NCBI GenBank assembly: GCA_017465825.1
Contig: JAFTVI010000024.1
Location: 53,175-117,174 of the forward strand
Length of the DNA: 64,000 nucleotides
Reading direction: 5' to 3'
DNA from: Clostridia bacterium
Lineage (GTDB): Bacteria; Bacillota; Clostridia; Oscillospirales; Acutalibacteraceae
Part shown: one piece after another, positions 35,520 through 44,658 of the stretch
Layout: each line of letters begins with the position of its first letter
Numbering within the stretch: the first letter of the stretch is position 1
Notes under the pieces: generated by a model
The model's input: the letters and a program-made list of their open reading frames with translations, nothing else
Told to the model about the DNA's origin: nothing
The model's database searches: none
Position numbers and translations under genes: made by a program

Positions 35520-36491
35520 TTATTCACCATTTACTATTGATTTAATTCTGTGAAGGATTTTTAAACCGAAAAATGAAACAATACAGTTTAATCTGGTTAT
35601 AATGTCCGCATTGTTGTCAGTGATTACATTCATTCTGTGCTTTTTTATATTGTTGAATATGTGAGTAGTTCTGTAAGTCTGATTTTTTAAACCATACAAT
35701 TTCATGAGACAGGAAAGATTCTTTTGAACAATATAAAAAGACGCAGCTTTTTGTAATTTCTTATCGTCATCGGGAATCAGCTTTAATATTTCATCTCCGG
35801 ATTTCACAATGTCATAGATTTTGTCCGGATTGATTGAGTGCATTACGCTTTCATTATGTTGCATATAGTAATAAAGACTCTTATTAACCAATGCTACTTT
35901 ATTTGCGCTTAAGAGATACTCAACACCTGCAAGCATATCTTCACCAATGAAGTGTGAAGGAAAACGGAAAATGCAATTTTGTCTGTTAAAAAGTTTACAG
36001 CAACAGGAAGGTGTGTATATATTACTGTAAAGCATATTTATAAGAGCATCTTTTCCTGTGTGAGAAAAGATGTGTGTTTCAGGAAACTCTGCATTGCGTG
36101 TTTTCCATTCTCTTCCGTCAGTCCATTTAAACACATAAGCACACATTGCTATATCTGCATTGTATTCACAAATAAGAGAATACATTGTCTTTACGTAATC
36201 CGGATGAACATTGTCATCGCCGTCAACAAAACAGAAATATTCACCGGTCATATTTGCCATACCTGTGTTTCTTGCTTCTGCGACACCTGCGTTTTCTTTG
36301 TGTATCACTTTTATTCTTGAATCCTTACCTGCATATTCATCGCAGATTGTTCCGCTGCTGTCTTTTGCGCCGTCATCAACAAGAATAATCTCTAAGTTTT
36401 CGTAAGATTGGGTAATCAAGGATTCGATGCATTTTGGTAAAAATTTCTCCACATTATAAATAGGCACAATTACCGATATACGCGGAAGCAT
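35520..36491 (-). CDS. Family 2 glycosyltransferase
   Basis: This 323-residue inverting GT-A enzyme has ISVIVPIYNVEKFLPKCIESL at the N-terminus, IILVDDGAKDSSGTICDEY, the DxD motif in YFCFVDGDDNVHPDYV near 90, and HFIGEDMLAGVEYLL with the catalytic Glu-Asp. It likely adds a sugar to a lipid-linked surface polymer; donor and acceptor are not deducible. It lies four bases from each neighbour in the operon. Confidence 0.92.
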   Translation of the reverse strand: MLPRISVIVPIYNVEKFLPKCIESLITQSYENLEIILVDDGAKDSSGTICDEYAGKDSRIKVIHKENAGVAEARNTGMANMTGEYFCFVDGDDNVHPDYVKTMYSLICEYNADIAMCAYVFKWTDGREWKTRNAEFPETHIFSHTGKDALINMLYSNIYTPSCCCKLFNRQNCIFRFPSHFIGEDMLAGVEYLLSANKVALVNKSLYYYMQHNESVMHSINPDKIYDIVKSGDEILKLIPDDDKKLQKAASFYIVQKNLSCLMKLYGLKNQTYRTTHIFNNIKKHRMNVITDNNADIITRLNCIVSFFGLKILHRIKSIVNGE

Positions 36492-36495
36492 AACA

Positions 36496-37968
36496 TCACT
36501 CCTTTTTTTGCTTTTTTAACACTCCGGAAATCATTTCTATCATGGTGTCTTTAAGATAAGTAAATGCTTCAACCTTAAAAATTGCAGAAATCGCAAAGTA
36601 TACAATTCCGCCTGTTGCAATCTGAATAATAAGCTCTGCAAGAGTGCTCAGATTCAGCAGCATTCCAACTGCATAAACAATAACAGCCATAATTGCAGAA
36701 ATAACAATTCCTGCCGACATATCAACAAACAATGCTCTGTAGCTGTAAGCAATGAGCTTTTTGTTAGGCAGTGTGTTTGCAATTGATGCAATAAGAGTTG
36801 TCAAAAACAGACTGTAAGCAATTGCATCTACGCCGAAATTCATAACGGCAAAAAGTATAAGAATACTTGAGCCTTTTTTTATTATTTCCAGTTTAAGTAT
36901 AATGTCGCTTCTGCCCAATGCTTTGATTGCCTGCAGATTTGAGGTCTGTATGGGTTCAAAGCAGTAGGTTATGCAGTAAATCTGTAAATACGGCACGCAG
37001 GGCAGCCATTTGTCCGTAAGAAGAAGAGATATGACAGGCTCTGCAACAACTGCAAGACCGAACATAAGCGGACACATAATGTACGCAGTTGTTTTGATTG
37101 AACGGCGCATCATATTTCTTACATCCGTAATGTTGTTCTGTGCGTTTGAAATGGCAGGGAAAAGCACATTTGATATAGTTGTGTTGATGTTTGTAACTAT
37201 AATATTCGGAATCTGCTTGCCCTTGTCAAAGAAAGCCAGGTCGTTTGATGTGTAGAGCTTGCCTATTATTAGTGTTCTAAGCTCATTGTAAATTTCACCG
37301 ATGATTGATGCAATAAGGATTTTCCAGCCGTAACGGAACAATTCCTTAAGGCTTTTTAACGAGAATTTAAGCTCAGGCTTCCATTTTATTGTAATTGCAA
37401 GTACGATGGTGCTCACAGTTGTGCTTGTAAGGTACTGTGCAACCAGAGCCCATACGCCGTAGCCTGCGTATGCCATCCGGATGCCCACAACGGCGGAAAT
37501 AATTGTTCCTATGATTGTGGAAAAGAAGAATTTTCTGAAAATCATCTTTTTCGATACATATGATTGCTGAACATTGTTGATTGCCGTCAGCGGAATTCTC
37601 AGTCCCAATACTCTCAGAACAGGTGCAAGCTGTTCGTATCCTTCTCCGAAAAATGTTGCAATAAGGGGAGCGGTTACAAACAGTAAAATGTAAATTGCGG
37701 TTGCGGCAATAAACTGAAAGTACAGAACAGTTGAAAAATCAGTGTTGGTTGCATCCTTTTTCTGTATAAGCGAACTGCCGAAGCCGTTTGTTACAACACA
37801 GTTCGCAAATGTGATAAATATTGTTACAAGTGTTATCAGTCCGTACGCTTCGGTAGGCAGAAGTCTTGCAAGAATAACGGATACAACAAAAGTAACCACC
37901 TGTGCGGAAATTCTTTCACCGAATTTCCATATAAGTCCCGAAAGAACTTTGTTTTTTGTGTCATTCAT
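36496..37968 (-). CDS. Wzx/MOP-type polysaccharide flippase
   Basis: The 490-residue membrane protein has about 12-14 transmembrane spans. It starts SGLIWKFGERISAQVVTFVVSVILARLL, which with the FAIGSSLIQ-like GFGSSLIQKKDAT is typical of lipopolysaccharide-biosynthesis (Polysacc_synt) flippases that turn lipid-linked repeat units across the membrane. The ATG at 37968 is chosen over 37983 because TGGAG precedes it by 10 bases. It is first in the operon, behind a good promoter at 38000-38028. Confidence 0.88.
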   Translation of the reverse strand: MNDTKNKVLSGLIWKFGERISAQVVTFVVSVILARLLPTEAYGLITLVTIFITFANCVVTNGFGSSLIQKKDATNTDFSTVLYFQFIAATAIYILLFVTAPLIATFFGEGYEQLAPVLRVLGLRIPLTAINNVQQSYVSKKMIFRKFFFSTIIGTIISAVVGIRMAYAGYGVWALVAQYLTSTTVSTIVLAITIKWKPELKFSLKSLKELFRYGWKILIASIIGEIYNELRTLIIGKLYTSNDLAFFDKGKQIPNIIVTNINTTISNVLFPAISNAQNNITDVRNMMRRSIKTTAYIMCPLMFGLAVVAEPVISLLLTDKWLPCVPYLQIYCITYCFEPIQTSNLQAIKALGRSDIILKLEIIKKGSSILILFAVMNFGVDAIAYSLFLTTLIASIANTLPNKKLIAYSYRALFVDMSAGIVISAIMAVIVYAVGMLLNLSTLAELIIQIATGGIVYFAISAIFKVEAFTYLKDTMIEMISGVLKKQKKE

Positions 37969-37999
37969 TAAAATTTTCTCCACTGTATTTTATTATATA

Positions 38000-38028
38000 A
38001 TTATAAACTACCTATATTATAAAGTCAA
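38000..38028 (-). promoter_or_regulatory. Promoter of the flippase-GT2-TagB-like operon
   Basis: On the minus strand TTGACT, 17 bases, TATAAT. The -35 box overlaps the arm of the terminator of the gene upstream. Confidence 0.75.
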
Positions 38029-38066
38029 CAAAAAAGTACAGTAATCACAACTGTACTTTTTTGTTG
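38026..38066. terminator. Terminator of the zinc-ribbon membrane protein gene
   Basis: CAACAAAAAAGTACAG / CTGTACTTTTTTGTTG is a perfect 16-bp stem around a 9-base loop, T-rich on both sides. It ends the minus-strand gene at 38075. Confidence 0.9.
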
Positions 38067-38074
38067 ATTAAATT

Positions 38075-39076
38075 TTAATATTCACTCAGTGTGCTGAATA
38101 TACCGTCAATCAGTGTATCGTCGTAAACGATTTCGGGACCGTTGCCTGCGTCTGCAACCACGATCCAGGTTGATTCATAATAAGTGCTGTAACCGTCGTC
38201 AAATGCAAAATCAACACATATGTCGTAAATATCGGTAAGATTTTCATAATCGGGCAGGTAGTCGGATAGCTTTTTGTTGCTGTAGTCAAGATTGGAATCT
38301 ACATAACTGTAATAGTAACCATAAAGAGATTCACTGTCAATTTCACAGCTGTATGTTACACCGTATGAATAATCGTCACCGTACATATCAGCAAAATATG
38401 TAGATTTTTCGTTTGAGAAAGCTGCTAAATTAGCATCTATACTGCCGTAAATATCCGATACCGGTTCACCGTATGAGTCTGTAAGCTCATTAAAATACTG
38501 TTCTTCCGATGCCAGAATGTTTTTATCCATATATCCGTTCATTATATCGGTGTAGACTTTTTCTGTGTCCAATGCGGTAAGCTTGTCAAAGGTTGCATAA
38601 TCCATACCGTTTATATAGCTTTCCACGTATTCAAGCGCAAGCTTTTCCTGTTCGTCTGCATAGCCGTCATTGTAGTCGACGCTTTGAATCTCATTTTCTA
38701 AAATCCGGTCTATGTATGAGTCCGTATCCGGATAAAAACTGTCACCGTAAGCAAATTCATCAACAGTATTTAATATCAGCGTGACTGCAAGAAACAAAAT
38801 GAACACTATAGCGGCAACTATAACCAAACCGATAATTCCTTTTTTTATTATCGGGCTTGGGCTGTTTATTGTTGCGCTTGCTTGCTTGTAAGAGATCGGA
38901 TTACTGTCGCGTTGCTCAAATTTTTTGATAACAGCGGGCGTGTATCTGTATCTTTCCGGCTCGTAGTAATTGTTATGTATGCACTGTCTTTCTTCAGGTG
39001 GATTTACCCACGCACCGCAGTCAATACAGAACTTTTTGTTGTCGGGGAACTTAGCGCCGCATTCTTTGCATTTCAT
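38075..39076 (-). CDS. Zinc-ribbon, single-span membrane protein of unknown function
   Basis: The 333-residue protein has an N-terminal four-Cys zinc ribbon (CKECGAKFPDNKKFCIDCGAW). After a linker there is one strong transmembrane segment (about residues 78-103, GIIGLVIVAAIVFILFLAV), then ~230 outside residues very rich in Asp, Tyr and Ser (DEFAYGDSFYPDTDSYIDRI; YADMYGDDYSYG). The acidic outer part has no recognised fold. Similar ribbon-plus-span proteins are frequent in Clostridia, with unknown role. It is divergent from another membrane-anchored protein at 39221. Ribosome site AAAAGGAG. Confidence 0.75.
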   Translation of the reverse strand: MKCKECGAKFPDNKKFCIDCGAWVNPPEERQCIHNNYYEPERYRYTPAVIKKFEQRDSNPISYKQASATINSPSPIIKKGIIGLVIVAAIVFILFLAVTLILNTVDEFAYGDSFYPDTDSYIDRILENEIQSVDYNDGYADEQEKLALEYVESYINGMDYATFDKLTALDTEKVYTDIMNGYMDKNILASEEQYFNELTDSYGEPVSDIYGSIDANLAAFSNEKSTYFADMYGDDYSYGVTYSCEIDSESLYGYYYSYVDSNLDYSNKKLSDYLPDYENLTDIYDICVDFAFDDGYSTYYESTWIVVADAGNGPEIVYDDTLIDGIFSTLSEY

Positions 39077-39117
39077 AGGTATTCTCCTTTTCTTTTACAG
39101 TTTATTCTTTCAATTTT

Positions 39118-39146
39118 ATGATAATATCTTTATATAAATTTGTCAA
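39118..39146 (-). promoter_or_regulatory. Promoter of the zinc-ribbon membrane protein
   Basis: On the minus strand TTGACA, 17 bases, TATCAT. Confidence 0.65.
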
Positions 39147-39161
39147 GTTGAAAAAAAGTAA

Positions 39162-39190
39162 TTTACAAAACAGAAAATATATGCTAATAT
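39162..39190 (+). promoter_or_regulatory. Promoter of the membrane-anchored protein at 39221
   Basis: TTTACA, 17 bases, TAATAT. It is divergent from the promoter at 39118-39146, and the -35 boxes lie 15 bases apart. Confidence 0.65.
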
Positions 39191-39220
39191 AGAATAAAAT
39201 GTACAAAGTGAGGAATTGAT

Positions 39221-40264
39221 ATGGACGAGCAAACTAATGAGTATCAGGTTCTGGACAAAGAAAACGAAGTTGTCGAAAAGCCTGTTGAACAGGAATCTGC
39301 ACCTGTAGTAAAAGAGGTTATAATCAAAAAGAAAAAGCAGAAATCTCCCGAAAACACCACAAGAGCAATTCTTATTGCAATTCTTGTTGTAGGTATCTGC
39401 CTGCTTGCTGTTTCTTTATTCGGTATATTCAATTCTGTCGGTAATATCAGCGACGGTGATGTTGCAGACACCGAAACCACAACATCGGCAGACAATCAGT
39501 CAACTCCCGTAATCAACACACCCGAAACCACGACTGCGGACAACGGCGTAAATGAAAACGTACCCAATCCCGATGATAATGCAGACACTCAGGGTGGAGA
39601 AAATGCCGACAATACCGCTTCAACCGCTCCGCAGACTGATGCTGAATGGCTTACGTTCTTCAGTACAGCCGTAAATAAGCTTAAAACTGACGGACCTTCT
39701 TTCAGTAAAGCAAAGCGCACACAGACGGCTGATATTCAGCTTTCAAATCCTCTTGCACAGGCTTATGTTTCAACTGCAAAGGACAAGTATCTTTCCGATG
39801 AAACCGTTGTTACAGACGTTGCAAAAGGAGATAAGTCAACTGCAACTGCAGTAGTATCTCCCGACGGCTCAGCATTTGTATCGAACCTTTCAATGAGTGA
39901 TATAAAATCAATTACTCATACTGTCAATGCTGACGGCAATTACGAAATAACTATCAATATGCCCGAGGCAACAAACCCCGATACATCGAGCTCATATGCA
40001 AAGATTTTTGAGTTTATGCTCGTTGATGACGTTATGGATACATACGCTCCCAATATGGGCGCAACTGTTGACAGGGAGAATGTATATCTTGAATACAGCG
40101 GCTGCTATGCAAAGGCGGTTATCACTCCCGAAGGCAAGGTTGTAAGTTATGAAACAAAGGTTAATGCTAATATGATTCTCAAGAGCGCAAAAATCAGTGT
40201 TGTTACAACCGACCTTGACGTAACTCTTTACAGCGATACAAGCTATACAAATATTGTCTGGTAA
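39221..40264 (+). CDS. Membrane-anchored extracytoplasmic protein of unknown function
   Basis: The 347-residue protein has a charged cytoplasmic N-terminus ending in KKKKQK, one transmembrane span (about residues 49-70, AILIAILVVGICLLAVSLFG), a Thr/Asn/Asp-rich linker to ~140, and a C-terminal domain (WLTFFSTAVNKLKTDGPSF onward) with no family I recognise. Repeated VTDVAKGDKST... and NADGNYEITINMP strands suggest a beta-rich outer domain. The start has GAGG upstream. It is a monocistronic unit between a divergent promoter and a terminator. Confidence 0.75.
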   Translation: MDEQTNEYQVLDKENEVVEKPVEQESAPVVKEVIIKKKKQKSPENTTRAILIAILVVGICLLAVSLFGIFNSVGNISDGDVADTETTTSADNQSTPVINTPETTTADNGVNENVPNPDDNADTQGGENADNTASTAPQTDAEWLTFFSTAVNKLKTDGPSFSKAKRTQTADIQLSNPLAQAYVSTAKDKYLSDETVVTDVAKGDKSTATAVVSPDGSAFVSNLSMSDIKSITHTVNADGNYEITINMPEATNPDTSSSYAKIFEFMLVDDVMDTYAPNMGATVDRENVYLEYSGCYAKAVITPEGKVVSYETKVNANMILKSAKISVVTTDLDVTLYSDTSYTNIVW

Positions 40265-40270
40265 AAATAC

Positions 40271-40303
40271 AATCCGTGTGACTGATGTTGCACGGATTTT
40301 TTT
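40271..40303 (+). terminator. Intrinsic terminator
   Basis: AATCCGTG / CACGGATT followed by TTTTTTT, six bases after the stop codon. Confidence 0.88.
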
Positions 40304-40324
40304 GCTGTTTTTAAGTTTTGTATA

Positions 40325-40352
40325 TTGACTTATATTTTGTTTGTGATATAAT
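40325..40352 (+). promoter_or_regulatory. Promoter of the MarR-ABC exporter operon
   Basis: TTGACT, 16 bases, TATAAT; start expected near 40359, inside the candidate operator. Confidence 0.75.
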
Positions 40353-40356
40353 GTTG

Positions 40357-40384
40357 AATGTCGTACAGTTTGATGTGCGACATT
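40357..40384. promoter_or_regulatory. Candidate MarR operator
   Basis: AATGTCG-14-CGACATT is a perfect 7-bp inverted repeat at the predicted transcription start, just before the MarR gene. The position and symmetry fit repression by the encoded MarR protein; binding is inferred. Confidence 0.55.
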
Positions 40385-40406
40385 TTCAGCAGAAAGGATG
40401 AATGAT

Positions 40407-40913
40407 TTGAAGCATATACCTAAAATTGCAATGGAATTGCATTCACTTTCAAATATGAACCGCCGTTTTATGGATAACAACAGTCATAAAAAAATGGTTG
40501 ATTCCATTACAGGCACAAACGGCTGGATAATCGGCTACCTTGACCATAATTCTCACAGGGACGTTTTTCAGCGCGATCTGGAGGAAACCTTCGGCATTAC
40601 AAGGTCAACCGTTTCAAAGGTTGTAAATCTTATGGTGCAGAAAGGTCTGGTTGCCCGTTCAGCGGTGGAGCACGATGCAAGGCTTAAAAAGCTCACTCTT
40701 ACCGATAAATCCAGAGAGCTTATCAGCTTTATGCACGAGGATAACGACAAGCTTGAAAAAATCCTGACTGATGGTTTTTCCGAAGAGGAAAAAACTCAGC
40801 TTATGGAATATATAAACAGAATGAAAAATAATATGAAATCAGCATTGGATGATCCGGATGCAGAATGTTTTCCGATACCCACTGCCGATAAGAAAGGGAG
40901 AATGATAAAATGA
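40407..40913 (+). CDS. MarR-family transcriptional regulator
   Basis: This winged-helix regulator has about 168 residues. Recognition region: GTNGWIIGYLDHNSHRDVFQRDLEETFGITRSTVSKVVNLMVQKGLVAR (read in parts), then the wing DARLKKLTLTDKS. A TTG at 40407, nine bases from AAAGG, is taken as start; the ATG at 40398 is in frame but abuts the ribosome site. It overlaps the first ABC gene by four bases (ATGA), so it very likely controls the exporter operon in response to an exported or toxic compound. Confidence 0.92.
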   Translation: MKHIPKIAMELHSLSNMNRRFMDNNSHKKMVDSITGTNGWIIGYLDHNSHRDVFQRDLEETFGITRSTVSKVVNLMVQKGLVARSAVEHDARLKKLTLTDKSRELISFMHEDNDKLEKILTDGFSEEEKTQLMEYINRMKNNMKSALDDPDAECFPIPTADKKGRMIK

Positions 40914-42652
40914 TAAAACGGTTGGCAAAATGTGTCCGTGAGTATAAAAGGGAAGCTATACTCACCCCCACCTTCGTTGTAGGCGAAGTTATTATGGAGG
41001 TTCTTATTCCTCTGCTTATGGCTGAGCTTATTGACAACGGTATTGAAATGGGCGATATGGGCTATGTTGTAAAAATGGGCATAGCTTTGCTCTTCTCGGC
41101 AATACTTTCGCTTGCGTTCGGCGTTATTGCAGGTATGACCTGCGCAACGGCAAGCTCTGGCTTTGCAAAGAATTTAAGACACGATATGTATTACAATGTG
41201 CAGAATTTCTCATTTTCAAATATTGATAAATTCTCAACCGCAAGCATCGTAACAAGGCTTACAACCGACGTAAACAATGTTCAGATGGCGTTTATGATGA
41301 TAATCCGTATAGCAGTAAGAAGTCCTATGATGCTCATATTCAGTTTTACTGCCGTGCTTACCATAAGTCCCAAGCTTGCGCTTGTTTTTCTTGTTGTAAT
41401 CCCCGTTCTTGTGGCAGGACTTTTTATAATAATTCAGAAAGCGCATCCCATCTTCAAAAAGGTTTTTAAAACATACGATAACCTAAACAGCGTTGTTGAG
41501 GAGAATCTTCACGGTATCAGGGTTGTGAAGTCCTTTATCCGTGAGGATTACGAAACCAATAAGTTCAAGGGCATTTCCGATATTATTTATAAGAGCTTCG
41601 TTAAGGCAGAAAAGCTCCTTGCCTTCAACTCGCCCCTTATGCAGATGTGCGTTTACGCATCTATGATTTTTATTTCCTGGTTCGGTGCAAAAATGATTGT
41701 AAATTCGGGCGCAACCGAGCTTACAACAGGTGAGCTTACAAGCCTTTTTACATACGTAACACAGATTCTTTCAAGCCTTATGTTCCTTTCAATGATTTTT
41801 GTTATGATGACAATGTCAAAGGCAAGCGGCGAAAGAATTGTTGAAATTCTTGATGAAAAAAGTGATATTATAAACGGAGACAGCACGCTGAGTGAAGTTG
41901 CAGACGGCTCAATCTCTTTTGAAAACGTAAACTTTGCATATTCAAAAAGTGCAGATAAGCTCTGCCTCGAAAATATCAATATAGACATAAAATCCGGCGA
42001 AACAGTAGGTATTATCGGCGGAACGGGCTCGTCAAAATCCACCTTTGTTCAGCTCATCCCCCGTCTTTATGACGTAACGGCGGGAAGTGTCAAGGTCGGC
42101 GGTGTTGACGTTCGTGACTATAACCTTGAAACACTTCGTAATGAGGTTGCTATGGTTCTGCAGAAGAACGTTCTGTTCTCAGGTACTATCAAGGAGAACA
42201 TCCGCTGGGGTAAAGAGGACGCAACAGACGAGGAAATCAAGCACGTCTGCCGTCTTGCCTGTGCAGACGAATTTATCGAGAAATTCCCCGATAAGTACGA
42301 TACGTATATTGAGCAGGGCGGTGCAAACGTTTCCGGCGGACAGAAGCAAAGACTGTGCATTGCAAGAGCGTTGATGAAAAAACCGAAAATTCTTATTCTT
42401 GACGACTCCACAAGTGCAGTTGATACAAAAACAGATGCGCTCATAAGAAAAGCGTTCAGAGAGGAAATTCCCGATACAACCAAAATCATTATTGCTCAGC
42501 GTATTTCATCCGTGCAGGATGCGGATAAAATTATCGTTCTTGATGACGGTAAAATCGCAGGAGTAGGTAATCACGATGATCTTCTGAGCAATAACAACAT
42601 CTACCGTGAAGTATATCAGTCACAGATGAAAGGAGGAGAAGACAATGAGTAA
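40910..42652 (+). CDS. ABC exporter half-transporter, degenerate-site subunit (pair 1)
   Basis: The 580-residue protein has six transmembrane spans and a nucleotide-binding domain, type IV exporter fold as in multidrug heterodimers (LmrC/BmrC type). The NBD is altered on its own side of the site: Walker A reads GGTGSSKST (Ser for the usual Gly before Lys), Walker B ends ILILDDSTS (Asp for the catalytic Glu), and the switch His is Gln (IIIAQRISS). The signature VSGGQKQRL is canonical. This is the expected pattern for the half that donates a good signature to its partner. The gene overlaps its partner by eight bases. Confidence 0.93.
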   Translation: MIKRLAKCVREYKREAILTPTFVVGEVIMEVLIPLLMAELIDNGIEMGDMGYVVKMGIALLFSAILSLAFGVIAGMTCATASSGFAKNLRHDMYYNVQNFSFSNIDKFSTASIVTRLTTDVNNVQMAFMMIIRIAVRSPMMLIFSFTAVLTISPKLALVFLVVIPVLVAGLFIIIQKAHPIFKKVFKTYDNLNSVVEENLHGIRVVKSFIREDYETNKFKGISDIIYKSFVKAEKLLAFNSPLMQMCVYASMIFISWFGAKMIVNSGATELTTGELTSLFTYVTQILSSLMFLSMIFVMMTMSKASGERIVEILDEKSDIINGDSTLSEVADGSISFENVNFAYSKSADKLCLENINIDIKSGETVGIIGGTGSSKSTFVQLIPRLYDVTAGSVKVGGVDVRDYNLETLRNEVAMVLQKNVLFSGTIKENIRWGKEDATDEEIKHVCRLACADEFIEKFPDKYDTYIEQGGANVSGGQKQRLCIARALMKKPKILILDDSTSAVDTKTDALIRKAFREEIPDTTKIIIAQRISSVQDADKIIVLDDGKIAGVGNHDDLLSNNNIYREVYQSQMKGGEDNE

Positions 42653-44603
42653 TCAGCCAAGACGTCAGGGCCCGCCCTCAGGCGGTCCGGGAGGACCTAA
42701 AATGGTAGGTAAACCAGTAAGCGTAAATAAAAATACGGTCAAAAGACTGCTGTCGTATTTCAGTAATTACAAGCTGCATATGATCCTTGTGTTCGTGTTC
42801 ATTATCACATCAGCAGTTGCAAGCGTTATGGCATCGCTTTTCCTGCAGACACTTATCGACGGTTATGTAACACCTATGCTCGGTGCAAACTCATCTGTAG
42901 GCTTCTCCGACCTTGCAATGGCTCTTGTTAAAATGGGTTGCCTTTATGTGTGCGGCGCTCTTTCAGGTCTTTTTTACAGTAGAATTATGGCGTCCGTTTC
43001 ACAGGGTATTCTCAAAAAAATCAGAGATAAGATGTTCGCACATATGCAGACATTGCCTATAAAGTATTTCGATTCACATAACTTCGGCGATACTATGAGC
43101 CATTACACAAACGATACTGACAGCCTTCGTCAGATGCTGGCACAGTCAGTACCTCAGGCTATGTCCTCAATTGTAACTATCGTTTCCGTATTTTTCTCAA
43201 TGCTCAGACAGAGCGTGTGGCTTACTCTTATCGTTATTGCATTCCTTTTCATAATTTTTAAGGCAATGGGCTTTATAGGCGGTAAGAGCAGTAAGTATTT
43301 TGTAAAACAGCAGAAATCCGTTGCAGATGTAAACAGCTATATTGAAGAAATGGTAAACGGACAGAAGGTTGTAAAGGTTTTCTGTTATGAGGATAAGTCA
43401 AAAGCTGAATTTGACCGCCGCAACAACGAGCTTTTCAATAATATGAGAAAAGCCAACTCCTACGGTAATATCGTAGGCCCGGTTATGAATAACTTAGGCT
43501 ACATCCTCTATGTTATCCTTGCAATCGTAGGCGGCTTGCTTGCAATAAAGAGTATTCCCAACCTTTCACTTACAGCAGGTATCAATACTCTCACATTGGG
43601 TACTATTGCTTCATTCCTTACTCTTTCAAGAAGCTTCGTTCAGCCTATTTCACAGGTTTCTCAGCAGATTAACGCTATTGCTATGGCTATGGCAGGTGCA
43701 GAGCGTATCTTTGCTCTTATTGATGAAGCTCCCGAAGCAGATGACGGCTATGTTACACTTGTTAACGCAAAGTATGATGCTGACGGCAATATTACCGAGA
43801 GTGAAGAGCGAACAGGTCAGTGGGCGTGGAAGCATCCCCATTCCGACGGCACGCTTGAATATATCCCTCTTAAGGGTAACGTGGTGCTTGATGACGTTGA
43901 TTTTGCCTACGTTGAGGGCAAAACCGTTCTTCATAATGTTTCACTTTACGCAGAACCCGGTCAGAAGGTTGCATTCGTAGGTGCAACAGGTGCAGGTAAG
44001 ACCACAATTACCAACCTTATAAACAGATTCTACGATATCGCAGACGGCAAGATCCGTTACGACGGTATCAATATCAACAAAATCAAAAAAGCCGATTTAA
44101 GGCGTTCAATGGGTATCGTTCTGCAGGATGTCAACCTCTTTACAGGTACAGTTATGGAAAACATCCGCTACGGCAAGCTTGATGCAACAGACGAAGAATG
44201 CATTGCAGCCGCAAAGCTTGCAAACGCAGATGGCTTTATCAGAATGTTGCCCCAAGGCTATAATACCGTGCTTGAGGGCGACGGCAGCGGACTTTCACAG
44301 GGTCAGCGTCAGCTTATCTCAATCGCAAGAGCTGCAGTTGCAGATCCGCCCGTTATGATTCTTGACGAAGCAACCTCTTCTATCGACACAAGAACAGAGG
44401 CTATCGTGCAGAGCGGTATGGATGCCCTTATGAAAGGCAGAACGGTTTTTGTTATCGCTCACAGGCTTTCAACCGTACAGAATTCCGATGTTATTATGGT
44501 TCTTGAACAGGGCAGGATTATTGAACGCGGAAGTCACGAAAAGCTTATTGCAGAAAAGGGCAAGTATTATCAGCTTTATACAGGTGCATTTGAACTTGAA
44601 TAA
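42645..44603 (+). CDS. ABC exporter half-transporter, catalytic subunit (pair 1)
   Basis: The 652-residue protein has a Gly/Pro-rich N-terminus (RRQGPPSGGPGGPKMVG), six transmembrane spans and an NBD preceded by a ~45-residue acidic insertion (VNAKYDADGNITESEERTG). Walker A GATGAGKTT, Walker B VMILDEATSS with Glu, and switch His FVIAHRLST are canonical, while the signature is LSQGQRQ instead of LSGGQ. It is thus complementary to the upstream half: together they have one good and one degenerate ATP site. Substrate unknown; probably drugs, peptides or lipids. Confidence 0.93.
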   Translation: MSNQPRRQGPPSGGPGGPKMVGKPVSVNKNTVKRLLSYFSNYKLHMILVFVFIITSAVASVMASLFLQTLIDGYVTPMLGANSSVGFSDLAMALVKMGCLYVCGALSGLFYSRIMASVSQGILKKIRDKMFAHMQTLPIKYFDSHNFGDTMSHYTNDTDSLRQMLAQSVPQAMSSIVTIVSVFFSMLRQSVWLTLIVIAFLFIIFKAMGFIGGKSSKYFVKQQKSVADVNSYIEEMVNGQKVVKVFCYEDKSKAEFDRRNNELFNNMRKANSYGNIVGPVMNNLGYILYVILAIVGGLLAIKSIPNLSLTAGINTLTLGTIASFLTLSRSFVQPISQVSQQINAIAMAMAGAERIFALIDEAPEADDGYVTLVNAKYDADGNITESEERTGQWAWKHPHSDGTLEYIPLKGNVVLDDVDFAYVEGKTVLHNVSLYAEPGQKVAFVGATGAGKTTITNLINRFYDIADGKIRYDGININKIKKADLRRSMGIVLQDVNLFTGTVMENIRYGKLDATDEECIAAAKLANADGFIRMLPQGYNTVLEGDGSGLSQGQRQLISIARAAVADPPVMILDEATSSIDTRTEAIVQSGMDALMKGRTVFVIAHRLSTVQNSDVIMVLEQGRIIERGSHEKLIAEKGKYYQLYTGAFELE

Positions 44604-44658
44604 CAGGAAAAGATATGATACAATATAATTTACATTAATTCTTTCCGGATGTGAATAT

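Noticed and set aside
44604-44658. Separate promoter for the second ABC pair
   Set aside because: An AT-rich TATAAT-like string occurs near 44622 but no -35 box at the right distance is visible.
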